Part shown: in pieces, positions 1-11,170 of the stretch | How the letters are laid out: every line of letters begins with the position of its first letter | Position numbering within the stretch: position 1 is the stretch's first letter | Assembly (NCBI GenBank): GCA_002794775.1 | Contig: NBAY01000017.1 | Coordinates: 434,001 to 498,000, forward strand | Direction of reading: 5' to 3' | Source: Porodaedalea pini | Lineage: Eukaryota; Basidiomycota; Agaricomycetes; Hymenochaetales; Hymenochaetaceae | Length of the DNA stretch: 64,000 bases | Position numbers and translations under genes: made by a program | Notes under the pieces: model-generated | Database searches by the model: none | What the model saw: the letters and a program-made list of their open reading frames with translations, nothing else | Told to the model about the DNA's origin: nothing

Positions 1-3000
1 AAGCATGAGCAGCTCCGCCAGCGCAACCAAGGTCCCATTCCACGCACTGTTGGCGGCTTCGGCGGTCTCAGCGCCCGCCCGCGCCTCGTCGACCAGCTCC
101 AAAGCACAGAAAAGAAGGTCCTCCGTGAGATCGCAATCATGAAGAAGTGCAAGCATGGCCAGATCGTACAACTCTACGAGGTTATCAACGACCGCCTTAC
201 TAACAAAATCCTACTTGTAATGGAATATATGGGCGGCGGCGAGGTCAAATGGCGCGACGATCAAGGACGCCCGTGCCTCCGCGTCGACCAAACCCGTCGC
301 ATCTGCCGTGACGTTGTCCTTGGCCTGCTCTACCTCCATCACCAGGGTATCATCCACCGCGACATCAAACCCGCTAACCTCCTCTGGACTGCCGATCGCA
401 AAAACGTCAAGATAACCGACTTCGGCGTCTCGCACTTCAGTGCAGCGCAACGTTTCGATGCGCTGAGACACAGTGCTGCTTACCGTGAAGCTATCGAGCG
501 TCGGAAGCAGGAGCGGCGCCGGCGTGGGGAGGAGGCATCAGGTTCGGGCGCGCCGGCTAGGCGCAGGACTGGCGGATGGCGTGGGAGAGGGAGCGGCACA
601 GCGAGCAAGGAGGACGTGAAGGGAAAAGGCCGTGCTCGGGATGACCCTGTAGCCTCCTCCACGGCGCTCGCATCTGATCCAACATCGCCGGCATCTGCAG
701 CAGAGGATGCAGCTGCTGAGGAAGAGGTGCTCGCCGAGCTCGCAGGTGACGTCGACCCGATTCTGCTTGACGACGGTGGTCTTTCGCGCCAGGCAGGCAC
801 GCCGAGCTTCCTCGCTCCCGAAATCATATGGGAGTTTGGTGAGAAGCATACTGCGGCGCTGTATCGCAAAGTCGGGCTTGCACGCGCAGGACGGGAACGT
901 AGCATGCGTAATCGCGAGAATGGGGAGAATGGGAATGCAGAGGGCGGGGAGAATGGCGAGACAGAAGACATGGAAAGCAGCGGGCGAGGTGGGGCAGATA
1001 TGGACAAAGCGCCTGCGTCGATGACGACGACGTCTTTAAAAACGCCTCAACGGCCTTCGCACACAGATGCCGAGGCGACGCCCCGAGCCGCAGACCTAAC
1101 CGAGAGGAACTTCCTCGACCTTCCCTCCGAGCTGGCCTCCGTCCACCTCGACGAAACGCAGTTGACTATACCCGACCCCGACCCAGCGTCGTTTCACGAC
1201 CCCAATGCTGCGCTGTCAGAAGGTGACCTGGACGCCGGGCCTGGGTCTGAGCTGCCTCCGCGCCCGCAAATAACGAAGGCGATCGATGTGTGGGCGCTCG
1301 GCGTGACTCTCTACTGCTTGCTCTTCGGGCGCACGCCATGGGGCGGTGTCACGGAGTTCGCGATGTACCAGATGATCCACACGGACGACTTTGCGGTGGA
1401 TACGTTCATGGGCTACGACCGCGTGCCAACGGGCGGCCGAATCCATGATGAGGATGATACGACAGAGGGTGCAATCGTTGTGGGTCTTTTGGATAGGCTG
1501 TTGGAGAAGGATTGTACAAAGCGAATCACGCTCGATGAAGTGAAGGTGTGTGTTCTATGTCTTCAAAAAGAGAGAACCCAGGTTGAAGCGGTTGCATTTC
1601 GCAGAGCCTCCCATGGATCACGCGCGACATCCCGAATCCAGAAGCCTGGCTTGCGGAGACCGCGCCGCACCTGCACGACCCGATCCGAATAACGAGCGCA
1701 GACGAGGACGTAGCGATGTCGACAGTCAAGTTCCGCTGGAAGTTCGACATGACGAAGCCTTTTCGTCGCTTCCGTTCCCTCCTGCCCGCAGGGCGGTCGG
1801 TTGCGGCGCGCCAGCAGCAGCAGCAGGTGCAACGGCGGGCAGACGAGCGCGAGTTCTACGATGCGGAGCTCAGTGCGATGCTTGAACGTAATATACATAT
1901 CGAGTCTGAGTCGGAGAGGGGTGAGAGGGCGACGTCCTTGGCAAGAAGGAGGGTTGGCGACAGCGACGCAACGGGTCTCCAGCGCAAATCGAGCCGCAGC
2001 CGACGTGTCGTCGACGCTGTCGAGCGTAGTGTGCGGAAGATCTCGCGGCATGGCAGTTCGATCTATGCTGTTAACGTTTCCGGAGGTGAGACGCCGCGCA
2101 GTCTAAAGAGACGCACTCTGCCGGACCTTATGATCGGAGGCCGCGAGCGTTCGCTGTCTCGCTCGAGGGATGGTTCACGGTCACGGCCGCCTTCACGCGC
2201 CTCGGGTCCTGCAACACCACGCGTCGCAAGCGGCGGCTCGTGCTCGAACCTCACTAGTCCAAGCACGGCGGGCTTCACGTCTGACGGTGAGACGGATATC
2301 CTCGATTCGGACGATGTTCGTGCCGTCCGAGCTTCGAGGCGAGGCGAGCGGAGGGAATGGGAAAAGGAGTACCGACAAAAGGCGTCTGCGCGGCAGTCGC
2401 TGAGCAACATCTCGAAGATCTTGAGCTGGCGACCAAAAGCAAGTCCGCACACGAGTCTGAGCGAGAGCAGCAGCAAGGTCAGTCTGAGCATGGGATGGAA
2501 GGGTCTGACTCGGAGTCCTGCGAGCCCTGCGAGCCCCGCTGGTGGCAGCGGTAGTGGGAGTGGACCTGGGAGCGGTGCGGCATCTGTTCGCGCGAGCTTT
2601 GCGACTCAACGCCTTGCGCGGCGGAGCGCAGATGAGTTCAGCTCGACGCGTACGGGGTTAGGCTTTGCCAACGGTGTACGCGCCGGTCCTGGAAGTATGG
2701 GAGTTCGCTCAGGTTCAGGGCCTGCGCTTGGCTCCGCGGGCGTTGCGACGTCAGGACGAGGCCTCGCGCTGGCAAGTGCGGACGAACTGACGAGTGCTAT
2801 GCGTGCATCGAGTTGGGGAGACGTCGCGGACGAGTTTGGATATGACTTTGGGTACGGCGCGAACCCCGGCGGCGAATACGAGCAGGACGCAGACGGCGTT
2901 TCGGACTATGGGTGCGGGAGTGGGAGTGCGTATGGAGACTACTTATATGGAAACCGAAGTTCGTACGCGTATGGGAGTGGCGATATAGGTGGATATGCGA

Positions 3001-3713
3001 ACGAGGACGACGAGGTGCGTCTTGTCGGCGCGGGAGGCGTTCTTTCGCATCCCGTATCCGGTCCGTCGTCGCCGAATAGTCTATCGGGCGTGTCGGTCGC
3101 AGCAGGCCTTGGCGTCCCGCAGGATGGTTTCTCCCTACAGAGCGTCGCGCACGAAGTCGGCTCTGCGACTCCAGGGTCAGGAAACACAAGTCCACAGGTC
3201 GTTGTATCCGGCGCAGGTATGAATACGCTTCCGCTCCTCCAGACGCAGTTTCAGGATGCTGGAAGGCGACGCGGGACGAGCGTGGGCAGCCGGCATCACC
3301 ACCATCACCCGCATGTCATCTCGAGTCCGCTCGCCCAGACCCCGCTGAACGTCGACCGTGACACGCCGCCGTTGGACCGGTTCGAGCTCGATGGTGGCAA
3401 CAATGCCCACATACGGGAGGATTATGTTACAGGGGAGGACACGGACACGGATGGGAATGGAGATGACGCATCGTCGGAATCGGGCGTGCGCATATTTGGG
3501 CGGGGCGCGACGAGCCTCGCGGTCGACGAGGAGGTCCCGGATATCGATGTGTTTGCCGACGACTCGAGCAGCGACGATGATCCGCCGCCCATTGAGGTGC
3601 GCCGACGCCGTCCGTCTGAGCTTCTTGCTCGCTCGCAGTCCCAGGTCCGCTCCGAGTCTGATTCGACTCCTACTCCAATCTCTGGTGTAGACGACGACGC
3701 CGAGATTTGTTAA
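1..3713 (+). CDS. CaMKK/Ssp1-type serine/threonine kinase (5' end outside window)
   Basis: The reading frame is open from base 1, so the start codon, Gly-rich loop and ATP lysine lie upstream. Exon 1 runs to 1545 and exon 2 from 1605 to 3713 (intron 1546-1604), giving 1217 visible codons. Seen: 'VLREIAIMKKCKHGQIVQLY' typical of CaMKK helix C, 'HRDIKPANLLW' catalytic loop, 'DFGVSHF', 'GTPSFLAPEI' and 'DVWALGVTLYCLLFGRTPW'. Two long low-complexity insertions interrupt the catalytic domain, one between DFG and APE and one after APE, as is common in fungal Ssp1/Sak1 relatives. The domain closes with 'PWITRDIPNP'. The last roughly 600 residues are Ser/Gly/Asp-rich and probably disordered. Known of the family: these kinases activate AMPK/Snf1-type kinases and respond to calcium or glucose stress. 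I infer an AMPK-kinase role here; substrate specificity is not visible. Confidence 0.85.
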
Positions 3714-5509
3714 GAAACATTTCGGCACTGGTACCCTCACGAGCATCTTTTTTCGTCATCGTGTTCTTCTTTCCTTCTCATCCCTGCGTTATCCTCGCTT
3801 TTCTTAATTCTCACTTTTCTGTCCCCGCCTTCCGTATCACTGTACAGCTTAGACTTCCGGTGCTTTGGAATCATTCCTCTATTCGACTATGCTTTGTCGC
3901 ATACACATTTACCCCTTTGCTATCCCTATCTTCGTGCCCTCATTACCTGCATCCCCATTCACTATAGACATTCCGCTTCCCATCTTCGCTGCTTGCACAA
4001 ATAGACAAAATTCCCCCCTTTTTCTGCTCTCCGATGGACATTCCCATTTAAACAGGAACGGACAGAAAAAATAAGGGAGAACGGAAGGGGAAAGAATGAA
4101 AAGCGCAGCTCAGAAAAAGATATGTATGTCGATTTCCTGCGAGTGTATCCTACAACTTCTCCTATCGCACGTCTGATACCCAATTCTTACCTTTTCCCCC
4201 CATCATTTTTGAAACTTTATTCTTTCCTTCGGTTATATTCATCCTTTTTCCTCATCCCCACTCAACGCCTTGTTTCTACCCTCTTCGTGCACTCATTGTA
4301 CATCTACTTCCCCCAACCGTAGAACTCTGTCCCGGAATCCTTCTACTCTTCCTTTTTCGTGAAGTCTTACTGTCTATCCTGCCTCTTATTTGAATTTCGC
4401 CTTTTAAATTTGTCCTTCGCCATTCACCATTCCATTTCTTTGAGTATCATCTTCGTTTCACCTATCCTCCCGTCTCTTCTCCTTTCCTCCCCTTTCTTTC
4501 GACTTTTTCTTTCTTTCTCTCCTTTCCTTACTCTCCCATCTCAAGTCTCCCGCATGTATTACTGATTCTCTCCACATTCTCGGCATAACGGACAATACTG
4601 CAATAGAGTCTTTTTACATCATAATCTCGCCTCCGAGCTTGTGAGCGTTCAGTCAAGTTCAGTAAATGCATTGTATGGCCTTCAAAGTGGTCCTTCAGAA
4701 TAATTATAGAGCTGAATGGCGATGAGAGCAGGCATCTGCAGTGTTTAGCAAGTTGATTGTGGCTGTACTCGATTTTTTTTAATCTGCTTCGGTGAAGAGG
4801 CGCCGGGGTTTAGTAGGCGCCAGTACGGCGCCTATTCAATGATTCATTTTTAAAAATAAAAAAATTATTTTTTATTTTTTATTTATTTTTTTGCGCCTTT
4901 CAGCGGGTCTTCCCGGCCGCGAGACTGAGCGCCTCAGCTCTCCGTTTCCCTGCGGAAATGCATCCCAACATCGCGATGGTGCTTTTCTCTTCCTCAAACG
5001 ACTGGCGCTTTCATTGCAACATTTTTCCTCTTCAGCTAGCATCATGAAGATGTGAGTCAACGTCTTCGGCAAGTCCTAGGATTCCACGCACCAGACTTTT
5101 CCTATCCTCTGCGACATTGCACCACGGCATCGATAGTGCAGCTTTTTTCGTTGGAATTTATTTGCCGGTGCATCATCCTTCCCCTATCCTCGCGAATGAT
5201 ATTCAGGTGCGTGAGTCAACGTCTACTTAAACATATTTGCATATTGACTATTTTCTTGCGATAATTCTCGCCAACATCGACGGATGCTTTTTCCATCTCT
5301 GCTCTGGGTTAGCCTCTCTCCTCCCCTCTATCTTGAAGACAGAACAATGCAAGCCCGTAGACGAATATCCGTACCTGCGACCAGCCGTAAGGAGTGATCA
5401 TTTACCCGAGGTATTTTGCTCCTGCGACAATAGCACGCCGACATCGATCATGATACCTTGCCAACACTTCTACTTATGAGCTCACCGTCCTTGTTCTCTA
5501 ACCACCGCC
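3714..5509. other. Intergenic, pyrimidine-rich 3' flank then AT-rich stretch
   Basis: The first 850 bases are C/T-rich on the + strand, consistent with a 3' untranslated region and terminator of the kinase gene. Around 4845-4890 there is an A/T-only patch. From 5045 to 5500 there are splice-donor-like phrases ('gtgagtcaacgtct' at about 5053 and again at about 5211) that may be remnants of 5' exons of the dead kinase that follows. No reading frame here resembles a protein I recognise. Confidence 0.5.
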
Positions 5510-6880
5510 ATGCACATTCTCGAACACATCATGTTTGTATAACGGTAGCCATTTGCACTCGGTGGATGTGCGGCGGTGCGTAAATCAAATTTAAACATGG
5601 AAGACCCGTTCAAGTGCCAGGCTGTAAGTTAACTGGCTCCTCTATTCGTGTCTGCGCCTTTGCTTAGCTCATATATGTTGTTGTCAAGATCCCTGACAAG
5701 CGTCCCATCGTGGCTGGAAGAGGCGTAGAATGCGCTGAGGTTAAAACAGAGAAGTATCAGGTGAGTACCATATGTCCGTACGATGCTCATACTTTGCTGA
5801 AGCGCTGGGAGTGCGTGGCCAGGGCCAAGCAGAGCGCGTCGCACGCAACTAAACATCACAGTACTCCTAGTTTCTGCAGCAATCCCAATCCTAAGTGGAA
5901 GGAATTCGTTGGAATTGTTCTTCCCTTTGGCAATGGAAATGCCCTCTCGTATATTCAGGAGCACCCTAGAGTCTACCGGTTGCGTATCATGCGTTTCAGT
6001 GGCTCTGGCCCATCAAACTGGTTTAATCTATCGTTTCTTTTTGCCAGCCTGTTTTCGATAACTGCTATGCTTTTGGCTTGAACGATTGCATGTTCCAGTT
6101 GTGCATGGCGATATCAAAAGAGTACGTATATTCTAAAATTGCTCTTGCGTTTTCCAACAGCTTCTGTCTAGTTAAATATGCTCATCAACAACCATCGCAA
6201 CCCCCTTCTGACGGACTTCGGACTGTCTCGGGTCTATAATACCAGGTTTACGACAGATACTATTGTTGGCTCAGCTCGCTAGGTGGCCCCGGAAGCTTTT
6301 GCACGCATGGACTGCCATCTCAAAGGACGGAGCATCTGCAGATGGTCAAATCGTCTGACTACCGAATCTTCAGGCATCTGGACCTTCGAAATGACTATAT
6401 TAGAAGTGTGCGAAAGAAAGGATGTCTCGTATAAGTGAGTTTCTGACCAGATGATTAGACATTGACGGGAAATTTTACATTCGTAGAATACAACTATGAC
6501 GGAGGCGTGATCGACGGCCTCGAATATTGCGCGACCCCAAAGGCCGTGCGGCCCTTTCATCAACGATACCGTATGGGCTCTCTTCGGACATCGTTGGGAC
6601 GAAGAACCATTTAAGCGACCCGATGCGCACCATGTCGGTCTTGCGCTCGACATCATCTACGGCAACACCTGCAGAGAGGTCGATATTCGCACTGTGTCTG
6701 CGATCTTTGCAGGCGCGCTAGACAACACGGTTCCGGAATGCCGCAGAGACGGCCTGTATTCTCGTCACCGCTACATAAGTGCAAATGGCTTCACTGTTTG
6801 CAAGCCTTCGGATACATCGATGGCTGCATCACACACGAGTATGAGCAGTTTCGGAGGCGACGGATTTAGTCCAGTCTGTG
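5510..6880 (+). pseudogene. Dead tandem copy of a TKL-type kinase
   Basis: This stretch aligns piece by piece with the intact kinase at 7030-8419. Matches include the VAVK block ('VVVKIPDKRPIVAGRGVE'), the 'FVGIVLP' block, 'VVHGDIKR', the activation segment and the C-terminal 'CKWLHC...IDGCITHE' segment. It is broken in several places. TAA at 5540-5542 and TAG at 5546-5548 stop the first exon. The preceding splice acceptor reads TAA where the live copy has TAG. TAG at 6280-6282 replaces the Trp codon before 'xxPE'. Later parts lie in shifted frames. The tandem arrangement and similar lengths (about 1370 and 1390 bp) indicate duplication followed by loss of this copy. Confidence 0.8.
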
Positions 6881-7029
6881 AAGGATATTTAATCAACTCT
6901 TCATGCCAAGCTTATGTAATCCGGTTACTAAGAATCATCCCGTGCACGGACGGCGATATCAAAAGAGTATGTCACATTTTAATTCGTGCTCTTGCTCTTT
7001 ATAACGACTTTTCTATTCTAGCCAACACC

Positions 7030-8419
7030 ATGCAGATCCTTAAAAACATCAAGTTTGTAGAACGAGATGCCTTCGCTCGCGGCGGATGCGCGGCACTGTA
7101 CTACGCACTTCTAACCTCGGAAGACCTGTCTAAGTGCGAGATGGTCGGTCTGCCATTCCTTTTGGTTGGTGTCCGACGCTTACTTCTACTCGTATAGGTC
7201 GCTGTCAAAGTTCCCGATAGGTATTCCATCGCGTTTGGAAGAGGTGCAGAATATGCTGAGGCTATGGCGAAGAAACAACAGGTGTGCACGGAACTTATAA
7301 TGTGCTCTACGTCCGAAGGATGCTCATACCTTGCTGAAGCGCTGGCAGCGTGAAATCGCAGCCGGACAGAGCGTGTCGCACCCCAATGTCCTTGCTTTCC
7401 TTGGTTTCTGCGACAACCCCGATCCTGATTACAAGGATTTCGTTGGAATTGTCCTTCCATTCTGCAAGAACGGAAATGCTAGGTCGTATATCCAGGAGCA
7501 CCCCGAAGTCGACCGGTTGCGCGTCGTACGTATCTGTCGTGATTTGCTACAGATAATCTAATCTTCTTATTTTTTAGATTATCTCCGTAGCTGCAGCACT
7601 TTTTGCTCTGCATAGTAGGTCATCTCCAGTGGTGCATGGGGATGTCAAAGCTGTACGTCGCATCTCAAGTCACGCATTGCATTTTCTAACTGCTTGACTC
7701 CAGTCGAATATTCTTATCGACGATGAAGGCCAACCTCTTCTTTCAGACTTCGGACTATCTCGTGTGTGTTATACCAAGGGTTTTACGACAAAGACTATTA
7801 TGGGCTCGATTCGTTGGATGTCCCCGGAGCTGCTGCATGCTTGGACTGCCAGTCCTCAGGATGCGTCTATAGATGACCGCATCGTTCGCACCACCCGAGC
7901 GTCAGATGTATGGGCCTTCGGAATGACGATATTAGAGGTATGTAAAAGGAAATGCAGTCGTATATGGTAATTTTTTTTTGACAATGCGCAAAGATATTGA
8001 CGGGAAATGTGCCATTTTCTGGGTACTTTGACCCCGGTGTGGTTGTCGGCGTTGTATCTCACAAGGCTCGACCAGAAAAACCGTGTAAGACGTATATCAG
8101 CGATACCCTCTGGACTCTCCTAGAACGTTGCTGGGCAGAAGAGCCATCTAACCGACCCGATGCGCGCCATGTCGGTCTTGTGCTCGACATCATTTACGGC
8201 AACACCCGCAGAGAGGTCGATGTTCACACTATGTCCGTGGTCCTTGCAGGTATGCTGGACGACGTGGTCCCGGAAATGCTTCAGAGCCAGCCTGGATCCT
8301 CCTCTTTACCGTATAAATGCAAATGGCTTCACTGTTCGCAGGCTTTCGAACACATCGATGGCTGCATCGCGCACGAGTGTGAGGAGTTCGAGAGGCGGCG
8401 AATTAGGCCCAGTCTGTGA
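7030..8419 (+). CDS. TKL-type protein kinase with C-terminal Cys/His motif
   Basis: Proposed exons: 7030-7143, 7198-7281, about 7319 (or 7340)-7525, 7578-7652, 7704-7937 and 7994-8419, about 379 residues. Seen in order: a weak glycine loop ('FARGGCAALYYALL'), 'VAVKVPD' with the ATP lysine, 'HPNVLAFLGFC', 'VVHGDVK' where HGD replaces HRD, 'SNILID', 'SDFGLSRV', 'GSIRWMSPE', 'ASDVWAFGMTILE', 'RPDARHV'. HGD catalytic loops are usual in Agaricomycete TKL kinases, so activity is plausible. After the kinase comes 'CKWLHC' followed by 'IDGCIAHEC', a possible zinc-binding segment that is also present in the dead upstream copy. The third exon's acceptor is uncertain, and an additional 5' exon ending near 6972 is possible. 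Regulation and substrate are unknown. Confidence 0.7.
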
Positions 8420-11170
8420 CAGATACTTATCAGCTCCCTTTGCGCTCTAGAATTTGTCTCTGCTCTGTTTTCTCGCTCCCTTGGTCTTTTATTGTCGCTA
8501 CCACTGCTCTGGATCTGTCGCTCCCACTTATCTGTTCGATGTACTGTATTTGTATCCTATATACCATTTCAGTACTTATATGTAAAAAGATCGCAAGCAA
8601 GCTTGCAGGTACTGCTCTAGTAGAGCACGCCTCTAGCAATCGTGGTTGGACAAAGCGCTCGCGCAAGAAATACAACGCATAAGTGGAGAATGCCTGCTTT
8701 CGCCTCAGTCTTATCACTTACCGACGTAGCTGATGTTTCGCGACCAAAATACAGAATCCGGCGGGTCGACCACTTAGTTTTCTTCAAGGTCAAGACGGTC
8801 AGATTGTCGAGAAGACGTGAAGTTGACGAGAATTGAGAAAGAGTCGTGAGCGGAACGTGAGGATCACATTATACATATTGGAGACGCGCCTGCATAGAAT
8901 CTCTGGACAATTGCCCTTCATTGACACAGCATCCGAGAAATCTCCTGGATTTCAGTTAGCCGCGCTTCTCAGCCTTTCCAAAGCTCTGCAACCCCTGCTC
9001 TGAGCACTATCTACAACCGATGATCCGTCGCTGATCTCTGAATCGTTGCGTATGCCCTATAGTAATGGGAGGGTGAAGGGCCGAATTTAGTGATATCAGG
9101 AGCATTCTAGTACTTTAGAAGATGTATCGTATGTCATGGTAAGCGGAGTCGATGAACAAGCAGCCACAATCCACAATACATAGATTCTGATTGGTATCGG
9201 AAGGTTGAGGCTCGTATCGACGTGGGATAGAATCAGGGCGGCTCGGAGTGTTAGTGACTGTTCATGGCCGCCTACACAGAGAAGGCAGGGAGGTGCTAGG
9301 ACGCATGGAATGCTCGGGATGATCGTCATCGCTGCTGAATAAATGTCGTATCTGATGGTGTTGAAAGATGAAGGAGATAGTCATCAACTGCAAACTGAGG
9401 CCGTGAGACATAAGACAGAATCGGCCAGATGATCGTTGTTGCGGCGAGTGCTGAGAGCGGATGAAGAGTCGTCGGTGAGGGTGGCCTTAAATTGGCTCAG
9501 TGGCGGTGTACAAACAAGCCCAATCGGATTGAAAACAAATTAAATGGAAATGAGAGATGCTGAGCTGCAACGCGTATCGCCAATCAAATAATGGGACAGA
9601 TATTTTCATTTCGACGTGGCCATGCAGAGGAAGATGGTGATTAACGAAGAGTTTAATTTCCCCGGCCCAGCGACATCACAAATTTTTGCAAAAACATTTA
9701 TCTAATTTACATATACCTCATATGCATGTTGACTTTGTATGTGAATATAAATAATATATATATCAGAACATAACCAAGCACATACCGATATCTTCATACT
9801 AAACAAATGTGATAATTCCGTGCAAATCATTAATATTGCCGAGTCGACGCTGAGCACAAAGACGCGTTGTTGTAGCTTATTGACGCGTCTCGCTTACGTA
9901 CAAAAACCGCAGTCCCAACGCAAAAAAAAAAAAGCAAGTTGCTCCGGGGAGGGTTAAGATTAAAGTAATCATGCAGCAGGAAAATGACAAGGTCATATGT
10001 CCTGTATTGTTGTACATCATAATTCGTCAGATCATTTTTTGGGCTTGAACTCCTCAAAAGTCATATAAGTAAATAGGGAAAGACTTATTGTCACATTCAA
10101 GAAAATAAAGTAAAGGAGGGGAACGCAGCAATGAATTGACTAAAAGACAGCACGACTGAAGGAGTGACCAGGGAAGTTTGAATGAATGTCTGAATACTCG
10201 GAAGAAAAGAAAAGGAGGGGGGGGGGGGGAACGAAGGAAGGGGTTGGGAAAGGAAAGTTCACAGTGAGGTAGCAAAGCAAATTACGAGGAGAGGACTATG
10301 TCAAAGTTGTGAAGGAAACACAGCCGGATCAGGGAGGCTGAAGGAAAGTAAACAACAGTGAGAAATAAAGACGACGAAACAAATGATATCTGTTTGAAGT
10401 GAAAACTGTCACTACTCCATCGAAACACGACTGCGACAAACTTCGGAAAAACAAGTCTCAGATACAATAGAACCATGTTTAAACCAACAGAACACAACTC
10501 ACTCCGCACTTTCTTATACTGACCCTCAAACTAAGCTTGATTCCTTTGAAAGCGCTCTAGCCACACGAATCCAAATCGAATCGAACAAGAACCCGTTTAT
10601 ATTTTTCTTCCGTAAATCGAGCAGAGAGAGCTTCTTGTCACGAATCAAAGCATCCATCCTCAATGCCATTAGATAGACCGCGACCAAAAGAGATTCGAGG
10701 AAAGGCAATGCACAAAACATCTTAGGCGGGGAAGAAATAGAAAAAGATGAGGAAAGATATAGCAAGATAGACGAGGATAGAAACAATAGAAATAGGAGAT
10801 AGGAATATAGGGAAAAGAAGATGAAACCGACATGATATGCAAAACAAGAGTGGGTGCTGATAGTACATTTCAATGTTCACTGTGTTGGCTTGAGCCCAGA
10901 GCCTATCATGAATCATGAATAGAACGTAGAGAATCCAAGAGGAGGCGGAAGGCGTATGCGAGTGTGCGTCTGACTTGACTCCATAAAGGAGCGCCGCGTG
11001 TTCACCCGCAGCCTACCGACCATGTATGGGTGGCGTAGAGCGCGAGTTTACGTGCATATATTCGCAAAATGCGGGTACCGCGAGTCTCGACGCAGAAGAA
11101 GTACCCCGAGCCGCTAGATCTCCTTATTTCCGCTTCCCTTGTTCTCTTTTCTTTCCGATGGAGAGCCACT
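8420..11170. other. Long intergenic region, no gene recognised
   Basis: About 2.75 kb between two convergent genes. It holds an A/T-rich patch at 9670-9800 and a run of 13 G at 10217-10229, followed by purine-rich sequence that would be the 3' flank of the minus-strand Whi5-like gene. The open frames here are short, have no family resemblance and show no consistent intron/exon pattern. Confidence 0.5.

Noticed and set aside
3292..3312. His-rich run in the CaMKK tail as a metal-binding site
   Set aside because: Lies in low-complexity, disordered sequence with no supporting context.
10217..10229. Run of 13 G as a possible G-quadruplex
   Set aside because: A single homopolymer without spaced G tracts; may also be an assembly error.
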